From assembly GCF_009730915.1 (NCBI RefSeq), contig NC_052479.1, positions 2,976,001-3,040,000 on the forward strand: a DNA stretch of 64,000 nucleotides, given 5' to 3'. The DNA comes from Dioscorea cayenensis subsp. rotundata (Eukaryota > Streptophyta > Magnoliopsida > Dioscoreales > Dioscoreaceae). The notes beneath the pieces are model-generated. The model was not told the DNA's origin and searched no databases. It saw nothing but the letters and a program-made list of their open reading frames with translations. How positions within the stretch are numbered: the stretch's first letter is position 1; every line of letters begins with the position of its first letter. Below are positions 11,885 through 24,501 of this stretch, in pieces. Both the position numbers and the translations under genes were made by a program.

Positions 11885-13223
11885 GGCTTTTTTTTTTAAA
11901 TATTGTTTTTTTTTAAATTAATTACTAAAATAGGTATTTTTAGAATTATTTACCAAATTAGGCATTTTTAATTTTTTAATATTAAATTTTAAATTTTTTT
12001 AATAGTTGTGGGTTCCACTGATTTTTTAATATTAAAATTTTATTTTTTTTAAAAATCGGCAGGTCCCACTAGTTTTTTAATATTAAAATTTATTTTTTTA
12101 AAACTGAGATGGGTCCTACTAGTTTTTTTTAAATTAAAAACAATTTTACACTAAAACCCTTATCATTTCATAAAATGTTTTACAACTAGTTTTATTCCCA
12201 CTTCTACTTTCACTAATCCTAACAAATAAAAATTATGGGTAATATTCGGTTAAAAATTTAAAAGATAAAAATTATTGTGGTTAAAATTTTTTTATATACA
12301 TTAAATTAAAAATTATCTCCAATAATACATAAAAAAATTAAAAATTATCTCCAATATTTATGGATCTTTCATACAATATCATTAGCAGATTTTCACAAAA
12401 AGAGACTTGGGACGGTTTATATAGGCTCCACCCTAACAAATGGATGGTTATGATCAATTTGATCCAATGGCTCTTATGAATGGGGTGGAGTCTTATTCTG
12501 CACCAATAATTCAAATTTTCATCAACCCTCCGATAATACTCTCCACCCTACCCTAATAATTACATCTTTTTACTACGAGATAATTTTTTGGGCCTCACCC
12601 TAACAAATGGATGGTTATGATGAATTTGATCCCAATAGCTCTCATGGATCGGGGATGAGGTCCACTCTGCACCAATAATTCATCCCATCAACCCTCGATA
12701 ATACTCTCCACCTACCCTAATAATTACATCTTTGATTATTCTAATATTAGAGATAATTTTTAATTTTTTTATGTATTATCGGAGATAATTTTTAATTTTT
12801 TTATGTATAAAAAAATTTTTAACCACAACAAATTTTTATCTTTTTAAATTTTTTTAACCGAATATTACCCATAATTTTTATCTGTTAGGATTAGTGAAAG
12901 TAGAAGTGGGAATAAAACTAGTTGTAAAAATTTATATGAAATGATAAGGGTTTTAGTGTAAAATTGTTTTTAATTTAAAAAAAACTAGTAGGACCCATCT
13001 CAGTTTTAAAAAAATAAATTTTAATATTAAAAAACTAGTGGGACCTGCCGATTTTTTAAAAAAAATAAAATTTTAATATTAAAAAACCAGTGGAACCCAC
13101 AACTATTAAAAAAATTTAAAATTTAATATTAAAAAAATAAAAATGCCTAATTTGGTAAATAATTCTAAAAATACCTATTTTAGTAATTAGTTTAAAAAAA
13201 AGCAATATTTAAAAAAAAAAGCC
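11885..13223. mobile_element. Non-autonomous Mutator-like element with long inverted repeats and 9-bp target duplication
   Basis: The element starts GGCTTTTTTTTTTAAATATT and ends with its complement AATATTTAAAAAAAAAAGCC. It is flanked by an exact 9-bp direct repeat, GCAAGTCTT, at 11876-11884 and 13224-13232. Long arms of about 500 bp pair along their length (for example ACTAAAATAGGTATTTTTAG against CTAAAAATACCTATTTTAGT). A 9-bp duplication plus long TIRs is the hallmark of MULEs. There is no transposase frame. The centre holds a GC-richer core present twice in direct orientation (listed separately). A related element lies at 45256-46383. Confidence 0.85.
12426..12733. repeat. Duplicated core inside the Mutator-like element
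   Basis: A stretch beginning CCTAACAAATGGATGGTTAT and ending with TAATAATTACATCTTT occurs at about 12426-12570 and again at about 12593-12733 in direct orientation, with scattered substitutions and small gaps. The same core occurs once in the element at 45256-46383, so the internal duplication happened in this copy or its lineage. Confidence 0.8.
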
Positions 13224-13232
13224 GCAAGTCTT

Positions 13233-15758
13233 CTAATTTGAACTGATTTATTTAAGCAAGTCAAGATTTTACCATTTTAACTAATATTTTTTTGTAAACA
13301 ATTATTTGTTTTAAAAGTGGATATAGGTAATATTTTTGAAAATTTAAAATTATTAATTTAATTATGAAAAATATTATTAAATTATTAATAAAACCATGAC
13401 AAACAAAGATAATATAATTTTTATAATTTAATAAATACATTTCTTCAAATTACTTTTTTTTTCCTAAATCATCTACATCAACTCTAAAATTGGAAAGAAA
13501 TAAAATAGAAACTCTTTTGTTGTAGAGGTGTTTTCAATATGTAAATTCATATAGTTTAGGAGGTGAAAGAAATAATACTTGAAACTTCATTGGTGATTTA
13601 ATAGTTTTTATTCTTCTAGAGGTTAGTGATTATATATTAGTAAATATATTGCAATAGTAAGTTGTTCGCATATATCACATCATGCTATTTTTCATATAGA
13701 TTGTTATTTGTTATATATTCAAACCCATATCTTCAACTTTTTTTTTCTTCCCTTCCAATCTAAATATCTCTTCAACTCTCATAATTGTCATTGCTTGTGG
13801 AACCCAATATCTTTATCATTCTCTTCTTTTTATTTTTTTTTTAAAAAAAATAAAAATAAATAAAAGTTTAACTAATTTGTCAAATATGTACACGAATAAT
13901 TATCAACAAAACACTACCTAACGTAAAATACAAAGATATGTTAGTGCGCGTTGGGAGGTGAAAAGTGGGATCATTGGTATTAATTCTATAAAAATACTAT
14001 ATAATACTGTTTTTTAACTATTTTTGTGAGGCAATATTTATTATCTTTGTCAAAAAATAATAAAGACAACTAAATAATTACCATCTTAAAAACACAGTTA
14101 AAATGTGAATAAGACCAAATATAATATCCCACTTAATTAAGTAATTATATATATATATAAGAGATTCAAATAAAAGTAGAGATAGTTTTGGATTTGGATG
14201 GAGGAGAAATGTAGATGAGTGGTGTACAAGGGATGTGGTTGCAATTGAATTGGACCAGTCTAAGCTTGTCGGATTCGGGTTACACTAACCACCAACATCA
14301 ACCCTTCACATCACCCTCTGTCTATTCAATTTATGTTTATTTCTCATTAAGGAAATATCATTATTGCTTATAATATCCGGTTTTAAGGTTCAAATTATTG
14401 TTCTTATTAATTTTTGAAATTTTATAGCAATAAATTAAAATAAAATAAAATAAAGGCATTGTTGGTTATCAAGATGGGAGTTTATATATGTTTATTTTTA
14501 TTAAGAAAATATATATTATTTCATGGATAAATATATCTCTAAAACTATTAACATAATTTTTTTTCTATAAAAAGCAACAACCCTGTATTGACACAATTAA
14601 ATAAGTTAATATAAATTTTAACTTCATGAATAAAAATAATCATTTTTTTAACTAAAAGTTTCTTTTTTTATTTGCCTTAAAATATCATTTAATGCCAATC
14701 TTGCAATAAGAGTGCTGGAATTTCATTTTCCTCGTAACTTAAAAATTAAGAATTTGATGTCATCACTTATCCGCATTTATAAAATATATATATATATATA
14801 TATCATTCAATTATCATCAATATTTTATTTAAATTTTATTCATCCCTATAATAGGAGAACAAGAGTTCATTTTTTTTCTAAGTGAAAGATCGAAAATTTA
14901 ACTGTCTTCCTTCCATTAAACACAGTAGTTGAGATTTTATGATTGTTTATATTTATAAAAATAATAATAAAACAAATTTTGTTATAATTAGTGATGAATT
15001 ATAATTGTAAATTTTTTTTTATAAAGTCAGACAAATCATTTATCTCTCTCACTTGTCAAGTGTAGCTTGTTATTAATCTTCTATGGGGAAGGCCATTGAA
15101 TATCATTAAAGAATTCATGCACATAATTAAAAGTTTTATATGTTTCAACAAACACACAGCCACAATATGTATACTGTATACATACGTGTGTGTGTGTCTA
15201 TATATATTATATTTATAATTTTCATGAAAAATAATGAAATAAGATGGTAAAAGTAACAGTTTAATCCAAAATAATTTAAGTGGAGAAGCATACCAAAGGA
15301 TTCCATTGAGGGTAAGTGAGTGAGAGATAAGCCTGAGAAGAAGGTGACATGAGGAACAAAACAATGTCTTAAAATGAAGAGCCATTAAACTTTTTACCTT
15401 ATCCGCCACCCCCATCACTTGATACCATATTTCATAATATATATTTATCTCATCCTCTTTATATATTTATATTTATATTTAGCTTTTGAATACCTAATCT
15501 CAGTTTTAAAACTCATTTGGTGAACTTCTAATTTTAAATGAAATAAATGTTTATTAAATGTGATGGCGAGAAAAATAGCAAAGATTATGTTGATATCTCC
15601 AAGAAAACATGATATTGCATTCATGTTTTCAGAAAAACAAAAAAAAAAAAAAGGGAATTATCTATGTTCTCAAATTTGTTCACCTTTCTCAAATTTGTTC
15701 ACCTTTTTGAATTTTCGTCTTGATTAATGACCCTGCTAAAAATTTTATAAACACTCAA
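13233..15758. other. AT-rich intergenic DNA
   Basis: The region contains TA microsatellite tracts (14145-14160, 14787-14804) and a short doubled motif CTCAAATTTGTTCACCTTT near 15670-15705. A 120-residue minus-strand frame at 15056-15418 matches nothing I know. I looked for conserved plant microRNA sequences by eye and saw none. Confidence 0.5.
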
Positions 15759-16453
15759 GGGGCATTTATAGTTTACGGTAATGATATATAACTATCTAAT
15801 AAGATTACTGTAGTAATGAGATCAGAAATGTTATATGGCCATGAATATTGTGATAATTTATGAAAATCATGTTTAATTGGGAATTCATATTACATAGTAA
15901 TCAATTTGGTATTGTTCCAGATTTCTCAAAATACCCTTGTATCTGCAATTTTGAGCAAGTTTAAATTTAAAGTAAAATAAAATTTCAGATCAAAACAATT
16001 AAATTATTTAACGTCAAAGAATAATTTTTGCACAATTTTTCTAAAATTTATATCTATAATTTTGAACAAATGAAAATTACAGTAAAATATTTTTTTTACA
16101 TGAAAAAAATTAATTATAATAAAAAATTAAAATTTTGAAGTTTAAGATATTCTCAAAATAATTAAATTTTGTTTATCCACCGAGTAAAGTATGTAGTCAT
16201 TGAATTTTTTTTTTTTTAAACAAAAGACATATTTATCAAAAAAAAAAATCATATCACCACCCACTTAGTAATCCAACATAACAACCTGATTTAGTCGTAA
16301 TCAGATTATCAAATTTCATGGTAATATTCCAAGGTTGGTAATCACATATAACCATCAATATTATCACCGTCATTAATTTAAACGTGGTAATCTTTTCAGA
16401 CTACCACATAACAAGCGGTAATGTGAAAACATTATCGCGAACCAAACAACACC
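15759..16453. mobile_element. Tourist-like (PIF/Harbinger-type) element (candidate)
   Basis: The left end, GGGGCATTTATAGTTTACGG followed by TAATG, and the complement of the right end, GGTGTTGTTTGGTTCGCGAT followed by AATG, form imperfect terminal inverted repeats of the GGGGTGTTTGGTTC...GGTAATG kind seen in plant Tourist-like elements. It is about 695 bp with an AT-rich, non-coding interior and further inverted ACGTGGTAATC/GGTAATCACA motifs. A 3-bp target duplication is not clear (CAA on the left, TTA on the right). Confidence 0.5.
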
Positions 16454-19400
16454 TTAGGTGTTACATTTTTTTGGATTTTTTTTTTTTTAATTGAGTTAAA
16501 ATTTTTCAAGGAGTAATATAAATTTCACATCATTTCCATCTCTATTTTGTCGCATATATACATGGAATAAAATCTAAATTATATAGAATGAACATGAAAT
16601 AATAAAAGACATTCATGAATATCTCATCTCAAAGGTGTTCAATTCTACGCTAATGAACTCATATTCTGTTATTTTTATCATCCTAATATAATTAGAACTT
16701 CCCTGATGAAAATTTACATTTCATCATATTATTATTTTAAAATACTTTATATATTAAATGGTAATATTATAATGAAGCATCCCACACCTACAAATGCACA
16801 TAATTATAAAATAACACATCTTCTCTTAACACCATTAAACACCATTATATGTTTATAACACAAGCAAACCGCTCATTTATATTCAAAAAGTGCTAATTCT
16901 AATTTAACTTGAGCATCCAAACAAAAGCTAACCTGGTTATTTGAATATATCATTATTTTCACAATAATTTTAAAAATACAATTTTTAAAAATATAAAGCA
17001 TACATCCTTGTCTCCATAATATATGTGATTCTAATTTTTATTTTTAAATAAAAAATATACATTGGAAATAAATAAATAAAAGTTTGTCATATTTGTGGAG
17101 TCCAAAGTCCAAACCAAATGTGATGGAACTGACACATCTTAAACAATAAATATGATTCTATGCATGTGAAATGAGGAGAAGCTTTTCAAACATTGATGTA
17201 CCAACAACACTGTTTCATGACTTTAGGGAAACAATTACAATGTTTAAGTCATTCCACAACCTTCCATGTTCTGCCTCTGACAAAAAAACCACCAAATTTT
17301 GGAAACTAGGGTTAGGGCTCCACTCTCTTCTTCTTCTTCTTCTTCTTCTTCTTCTTCTTCTTCATCATTATCAATTTATGGGCACATTAATCACAATAAC
17401 TTTTATTTTAGATTTGCATTTTTTATGCTAGCCCACAGAGTCCATGGTTCGAGTTTTGTTTTGTTTTGTTTTTATTTATTAAACTTCAAAAAGTTGAGCT
17501 ATTTTGTGTTTAGGGGTTTTAATTTTAATGTGATTAATAGGCAAATTATCTTGCTCTCCATAAAGTTTTTTACAATTTTAAAGATTTTAAAACAATATTT
17601 CTATATAAACATACAATGAAATCTCTGATATTATGTTTAAATAATTTATTACAATAGAAACGGTTGGCATATAATTTTGATTTTGAAAAATCACATAATT
17701 ATTTATTACGCAAACAAATAAATGCCATTAAATTATTTTAATTCTTAATATCATATTTGATATAAATACAAATTTAAGTATAATAAAAAATATTTAAATT
17801 TAATCCAGATTATACATCATTTTAATGTTATGTAATATGTATGGATTATTATGGTTGTTGTTTGAAAATTTTTTATATGTGAAAAATAATTTATTTATTG
17901 ATAACAATATTTCCTTTAAAAAAACTTAATATTGGTATAAATATGTTTGTTATGAAATACATATTTTTTACGGAAGCAATTTCAGAATAAAAAATTATAG
18001 TTGATACAAGCATTTGTCAAAAATATAAATCAGGCACTTATTTTTTTTAAGTTAATGTAAAGAAGCCTTTCTTCTCAGATATTTTTATTTTATTATTATC
18101 AGGGCATTGATATTAATTTATTTATTTTACTTATGAGTTGCCAATAATGAAATGTGAGCTTTTAATTAGTTTAATAGGCCAAGCCCTTATTTTCATAAAT
18201 TCATCTAATCAGGTCTTTCTTCTCAAATATTTTATTTTATATTTTCTTCCTATCATTGACATTAATATAAGTTCTTCATAGTCCATGAATAAAATTGATA
18301 ATAGAACCATACAAAGAAATTAATTATTATGCCAATTTGCTTGAGTAAATGTAAACCTAGAATTTACTTCTAGCTAAGGATATTTAATTATTTCTTTTGA
18401 TTTTTCAAATATAAAAAAAAAATCACATTCATGTCTTAAAAGTCATATAAATTTAATGATTTTGACATTTATGTCTACTGTGAGAGCTAATATGGATCAA
18501 CCATACAAGTATACAACATAGTTATACAAATTTATGATAGATAATCTAAAATAATAAACATACCTTAATTTTTAAAGTATAAAACCAACAACCTTAATCT
18601 CTAAAAACTTAAGAAAGATAAATTAAGATTTAAGACTACTTTCCAACAAAAAGAATCTACCTAAAATTCAGAAATGATGAATTAAGAGTACTTTTCAACT
18701 AAAACTCTCCCTAAGAAATAAGAATATGTTAAAATATACTACTAGTCCACATTAGAACTTAGAAGAGAAAAAAATAAATAAAGGAAAAAAAAGGAAAAGA
18801 AAAGATAAGTTCCAAACCTTTTAGAAACTAATGGTGGGGATCTCAATGACCATAAAGAACCAATAAGATGAGTGCTAACAGTGCTAGTGCTAGTCCTTTT
18901 TTATCTGCAACAAAGATTGCAAGGTTTCTCTTAAAGCCTTTTCAATGTAGCCTTTCATGAAATGCTTGCTAATTGATTACCCTTTTCCTCCAGGGAACAT
19001 AATGAGTGTCTCCTTTCCAAAGATATGCTTACTATTAAGTGTTTCTCAATGGAATCTATTCTTCCAAACTTGTATGCCTTTTCTTTTTATTTTTTATTTT
19101 ATATTGTTTAACCTCTATTTTATTTTATTATTTATAGCATGGTCAATTTTTTGGAATGATTATGATATTGTCACTCTCATTTTTTCATTAGCTGATGCAG
19201 TTAACACTAGAAAAATTATTTGGAATATATATATTTATATTTTTTTAATTTAAGTTAATATGGTAGTGTAGCATGCAGTGACTCATGCCACATGATAAAT
19301 GATTCTAATAATTTTTTTTTGAATTTTGACCGATTAAAAGTAGATATTTTTTATGAGTATTTTTTTATATACATAAATATTCGAACTTAAAATCACTAGC

Positions 19401-19751
19401 TTAAATTATCCAAATCTCTACTACTTGTACCAACTTTTTTTTAGTGATTTTGGTGATTTTAATAATATCCTCATGTTGACTTGAATTTATAATTTTAATT
19501 GAACCATAGATTTTGAGAAATATGGATAATTATTTCATGTTTTGTTTTATTTTTTTAGTTATTATATTTATAGACCGTAGAATTTATAACAATAGGTTAT
19601 AAATAATAATAAATATGTTCACAAAATTAGGCAAAATTTTTTTCTTTAACATCAAAACTCTTTTCTCATTTACTTATCCTTGTATATATATATATATATA
19701 TATATATATGGGCATTATTTTTTGTAACTGTTCACAGAACACAAAAAAGTA

Positions 19752-19783
<32 letters not shown>

Positions 19784-21298
19784 GGTAAGATAGAGTGAGG
19801 GCGTAAAGAGAGGAAAAATAGTGTTAGGGTTGGGGTTTAGTATAGCTGTATGAATTTTTTTGGAAGATGGAGAATGGGAGAGAAAGTGAACTGTGTAGGA
19901 AAGGGCCATTAAGTGAGAATCCAATTGCTCTGCATAGGTTCAAAATCTACGCATGTTTCTAGAAGATGTGGTCCTATATATATATATCAAAAGATATTTA
20001 TTCATTCAAATAAAAAATTATTTTTTTCTATTATTCTCAATATATATAATCTTATTCTTTGCACTAAAATGATCCTAGAATTCATGCTAAACTAACATGG
20101 ATGATAAAACCAACATCTCATCCTTACCTATTAATACTTTATTTATGTTCATTTGATCTTATTTTTCTATAATTTGTAATTTATAAAGAGCATTTGTATT
20201 TCCCCTATAGATCTAGGCCTTAACAAATCATTTTTATGTTCTTTAGTTATGTCATTTGATAATAAACGAATAATCATACATGAGTTATAAGATGAAGAAA
20301 ATTATTGTCCACAATAATTCAAAAGTTTTTTTTAAAAAAAGTGGTACAAATTAAATTCATATTACAGTGCCAGCAATCATAAGAAGATCATGAAAACCCT
20401 AAACATAGCATGAGTGGAAACCCTAACATGACCTTGGTCAGTGTCAGTCAGTATCATGAATAGTAAACCCTAATCAAAACACGCTTCTCAAAATAAATAA
20501 ATAATTAATTAATTAATTAAAATGAATATATATTGAAACTCTAGCTAGATCTGAGTGTCGTCTCTGAAATGGCGAACTGTTCATTGGTCTTCGCCCACGT
20601 GGTCGCTCACGTCCCGACGTGCATGGCTACGCATGCCATGAGTTCACGTAGCGTTTGGACCAACCCTTGAGGCTCTCACCACCTTTCTTCATTTCTCCTT
20701 GTCCTTTTTCTCCTTTTATTTATTTATTTATTTTATTTTAGTTTTCACCATGTTCGCTATTCCAATCTCTAGTCTTCTTGGATGGTTTATGTTTGGCTTT
20801 CATGTATCACTGCACCTGCTCCATGTGACCATGTTTCTAGCTTCTGTCACTTTGACAATTTATTCATATAATATGAACTAATTGCTTAATTGCACACCCC
20901 TATGTAATTAAGTGGCGAATTGCTGATATATTCTAATAAAAAAAAATTCATATTTATTTATATACATGATTATGATTAAAAATTATCACAAACATCGACG
21001 GTTTATTCCTAAATAAAGTGAGAACAATAAATGATAGTTTATTTTTTTTTAAAAAAATTATTGACTTTTATTTGAAGTTATACATAAATAACAATATTTA
21101 TACAAGTACACAAGAAAATATTGAATTTTATAGGTATAATATCCGAATTGGTTTATCTAATTTTCTCTCTATTCCCTTTTGGTCCCTCTCTACTCAAAAA
21201 TGTTCTCAAATACTCTCTCTACTCTTGAAAATGATTCTACTTAGTCTCTTCTAAAATATGCCTACTATAGGCTGTATTTTCAAGACTATAGAGACTAG
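16454..21298. other. AT-rich intergenic DNA with microsatellites and one unexplained GC-rich island
   Basis: The region includes a (CTT)n tract at 17322-17363, a (TA)n tract at 19683-19708 and a (GA)n tract at 19752-19778. Open frames over these are low-complexity artefacts. At about 20550-20690 there is a short GC-rich stretch containing CCCACGTGG and CACGTCCCGACGTGC. I cannot identify it. No gene was recognised. Confidence 0.5.
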
Positions 21299-21880
21299 CA
21301 CTATAAGAAAAACAGGAATTTGGCACGATCTATTTGGCACAGTTTTGACTCCGTGCCAAATTTGTCACGGAAATTGGCATGAAATAAAATTTAGTGACAA
21401 TGTTGTCACGGAATTTGGCACGATTACTAAATCGTGACAATTTTGTCACGATATTTAGCACCATTTATATTTTCGTGTAAAATTTAGATAAAAAACCGTG
21501 ACAAAAACCATGACAAACACATTTGTCACGATTTTTGGCACGGACAATCCTAAACAGTCCCAAAACCATAACAATGGAGTCCATGTCTTTTGGCACGGTT
21601 TTTGGCACGGTCAACCCTAAACCGTGCCAAAAAACCATGACAAACACATCATACATTTATTTGTCACAGTTTTTGGCACAGTCAAGCTTAAACCGTGCCA
21701 AAAACCGTGACAATGGAGTCCATAATATTTGGCACGGTTTTTGGCACAGTTTAGTTTTGACCGTGACAAACACATCATCCCTTTCTTTGTCACGGATTTT
21801 GGCACGGCCAACCCTAAACCGTGACAAAAACCTTGACAATGGAGTCCATAGTATTTGGCACGGTTTTCATAGTTTGGCTA
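21299..21880 (+). mobile_element. CACTA-type transposon terminus with alternating subterminal repeats (other end not found)
   Basis: CACTATAAGAAAAAC at 21299 is a typical plant CACTA (En/Spm) terminus, preceded by TAG as a possible 3-bp duplication. The next 580 bp are built from TTTGGCACGG and TTTGTCACGG motifs and complements. The units end alternately in CAATGGAGTCCAT (near 21577, 21715, 21845) and CAAACACATCAT (near 21645, 21770). Such arrays are where CACTA transposases bind. No complementary TTTTCTTATAGTG terminus was seen to the right, so this is probably a truncated end. Open frames here are repeat artefacts. Confidence 0.75.
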
Positions 21881-22850
21881 CATCGTAGCCTTAGAAAAAT
21901 GGTATTTAGAACATGATAATTGCAAAACTCGATATATTAACAAGGTTCATAACCAAATAATCAAAGAATAACTAAAAACTAAAGGTAATCCACTTTAAGC
22001 CAACCGGTTTCTTCCCCTCTGGAAAATCAACAAGATCCCAATTGTTGTTTCGTTGGATCGACTTGATTTCTTGTTCATGCCTTGTTTCTTTCTCACATAT
22101 GTACATCTGGGAATTGCTTTATTCTATACTTTTATTTTAATGGTGAGACATGAGAATTAAATTAAGGTTGCTTGGTTGATGTTTCTTAGTTTCTCTACTA
22201 ACTTGTTTTGATTCTTTGTTCATGCTTTGTCTCTTTCTTATATATTTAGAGAGAGAACTTTTCTCTCTTTGATTGCCAAATGGATAGTTACATAGCTGGT
22301 TGGTAGTTTATTATCATCCACTTATAAACCATACATGCATATTTATGACAACATTAACAAGGACTTTAGTTTATATATGTATCAATATGTGCATCTTATA
22401 AGTTATATGTAACATTAATGATAGTTTCTATATACAAAGTATGTACTATGTCCAATAATGGATTTCTATAGTTCATATCTTTGCTTAATTTCCATATATA
22501 AAGCTCATGTTTCAGCTAGTTTTACTGAATGATATATTTTATTACTCCATGAGTGAAGAGAACATGTATATCATTAGCTTTTTTTATCATTACCTTTATC
22601 ATCTACTAGACAAAGATTCATATTTATATACTTTAGCATACAGTATTCATATAAACAAACATTTCCACAAATCATACAAGAGAGTTAATTACATGTATTT
22701 TTTTAACATACAATAATAATTATTTTGATTTCTTTTTAATTTCTAATATGGATTGAAACAAGATGGATACTATGGAGTCAGGATCAACACCATCAAATGA
22801 AGTACAATTTGATTCTACAAGTAAAATATTCGACAAAAAAAGACATTTGA
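21881..22850. other. Intergenic, no recognised gene
   Basis: AT-rich sequence with two weakly similar stretches (CTTGATTTCTTGTTCATGCC near 22065 and TTTGATTCTTTGTTCATGC near 22205) that suggest an old local duplication. Nothing coding was recognised. Confidence 0.45.
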
Positions 22851-23940
22851 TAGGAACGCAAGTGTACCCACTGATCAAGTAGTAATAGCGTGCACAAAGG
22901 TAGGCATCGATACACAGGGAAAAATGAAAGTACTAGTATTAGCCCTAATTCCAAAATCTAGCCTAAAGAAAAGTTGTGATGTGTGTGAATAAACTAAGAA
23001 GCAAGAGAAAAGAAAAAAAGAATGCGGAAATAAAATCAATCGAGAAACAAGGGGAGAAATGCATGTCCGTGTATAGTATCCCCCTAGGGTTTGTTAAGTT
23101 CAAGACTTATGTAAGTATGCAATTCTATTTAAACTGAGAGAAATCATAAATTATATTAAACCCTCTTGCAAGGGTGAATAGTAACTAATTTAGTACAGTG
23201 CTAATACAGACAACCAACAATCACATTACACTCTATGAAATCTTAATGTGAACTAACAAGAATTTCTGAAATAGATAGTCCTTCTTGAGAAGAGATTATC
23301 CCTAATCCCATACAGAATGAAAATGCGATTTCTCTAAAATCTATTCTCTATTATTGCAAAGAGCATGAAAATTTTTTGTTAATCCACTTGAGAGGATTGA
23401 GGGAGGAGAACTCTTGACTCCAAAGTACCCCATTACTAGGCTTACTCACAATTCCCTCCAATCGTGGCATGTCCATGCTAGGTGAGTATATCTACTTATC
23501 ATAAAGCACATCATACATGAGAACTATGGCTTTTGCCTCATTAGCAATCAAGCCATACAAAACACATAATTTGATTCAAATAATATGGATTGCAATAAAG
23601 AAACAACTAAAGCATTAAGATCCATAACTAACCCCAGCATAAAGTGACTTCTCATAACGGCTAGATGAGGCACTATGGATAGCAAATGCAACCCCAGCAT
23701 TGCGGGCATCTCACCCTTAATTCATGGTCTTGTGACATTCTTCTTGAACCACCAATGCATAGGCACGGTTCAGAGGAGGCAAAGGATCTTAAGCTATGAG
23801 ATTGGAACGATAGGTCCCACATAAGTCATCATCCAAACCAAGCAAGAACTAATAAATACAGCCTTCTTTTTGCTCTTAGCTTAAATCCACGACCCAATTA
23901 CATGTGCGCTTACCACATGTGCATCCTCGTGCATTGACGT
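22851..23940. repeat. Probable retrotransposon-derived non-coding sequence
   Basis: The segment starting GATAGGAACGCAAGTGTACC, with AAGTAGTAATAGCGTGCAC and ATCGATACACAGGGAA, resembles a sequence I associate with plant retrotransposons, where a GCAAGTG...AAGTAATA...CACAGGGA block precedes non-coding DNA. No coding domain survives. The family and boundaries are uncertain; it may belong with the copia fragment to the right or be a separate insertion. Confidence 0.4.
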
Positions 23941-23944
23941 ATGT

Positions 23945-24431
23945 TGAAAGCTCATCCCAAATCTTCTTCAAGCACCCATAATTACAACACTCTAGCCATT
24001 CTTCTCACATCGCGCCAAATCCAAAGTCAATTGTTGTATCCAAGGTCCATTGCTAATGGAAAACCGTTGGTGAAGATCATCCCAAAGTTCCTTCACCGTA
24101 TCATAGTAGGTGATTGTAGATCATAGCATAGGCTCGATAGATTATATGACCCACTCAATGATCATGGAATCAACACTCCACCAATCTCTATCTCGCTTGT
24201 AAGATCATCAGGTTTTGTCACTAATCCATCCAAGAAACCAAGTTTATACTTTGCACGAAAGGCATTACGCATACTATTTTCCCATTCTTGATAATTGTCT
24301 CCTGTCAAAACCACTGGATACAAATTCATCCCAGGATGATTAGAAGGATGTAGATAATTAGGAGAAGTAAGATCAAGAACCACCGGTTTCTTGCCCTTGT
24401 TGCCTCCATTGCTGTCACCCATGGTGTGCAC
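23945..24431 (-). pseudogene. Decayed Ty1/copia gag fragment
   Basis: The minus-strand frame from 24431 begins MHTMGDSNGG and carries NYLHPSNHPGMNL, VLTGDNYQEWENSMRNA and KYKLGFLDGLVTKPDD, the conserved N-terminus of copia-type Gag polyproteins (the LTG-NY-W-MR-KLGF-DG pattern). It runs into a stop near 24162. Beyond that, in other frames, are ELWDDLHQRFSISNGPWIQQ and LDLARCEKNG, the next conserved gag block, so at least two frameshifts and several stops have broken it. No protease, integrase or reverse transcriptase was recognised further left. A primer-binding site lies just upstream. Confidence 0.85.
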
Positions 24432-24485
24432 ACAGCACCAAGATCAGAAAAAAGAGAAAAAAATGAGCTAGGGTTTTATGTTTAA

Positions 24486-24501
24486 CCTTGCTCTGGTACC
24501 A
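24486..24501 (-). other. Probable primer-binding site of the copia element
   Basis: On the minus strand the sequence TGGTACCAGAGCAAGG lies about 55 bp before the gag start. It matches the usual plant copia primer-binding site complementary to initiator Met tRNA (TGGTATCAGAGC) with one change. It marks the LTR/internal boundary, so what is left of the 5' LTR would be to the right. Confidence 0.6.

Noticed and set aside
15056..15418. 120-residue minus-strand frame; CCAAAGGATTCCATTGA resembles miR393
   Set aside because: The protein matches nothing I know. The miR393 resemblance (CCAAAGGGATCGCATTGA) has an insertion and mismatches, and I saw no matching star arm nearby.
17171..17619. Open frames with poly-Leu or poly-Ser
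   Set aside because: They are produced by a (CTT)n microsatellite at 17322-17363.
21299..21880. CRISPR-like direct repeats
   Set aside because: Repeats alternate, are inverted within units and begin with a CACTA terminus in a plant genome; there are no uniform spacers.
21465..21888. Overlapping open frames up to 121 residues on both strands
   Set aside because: They arise from the CACTA subterminal repeat array; the translations are periodic repeats of the same words.
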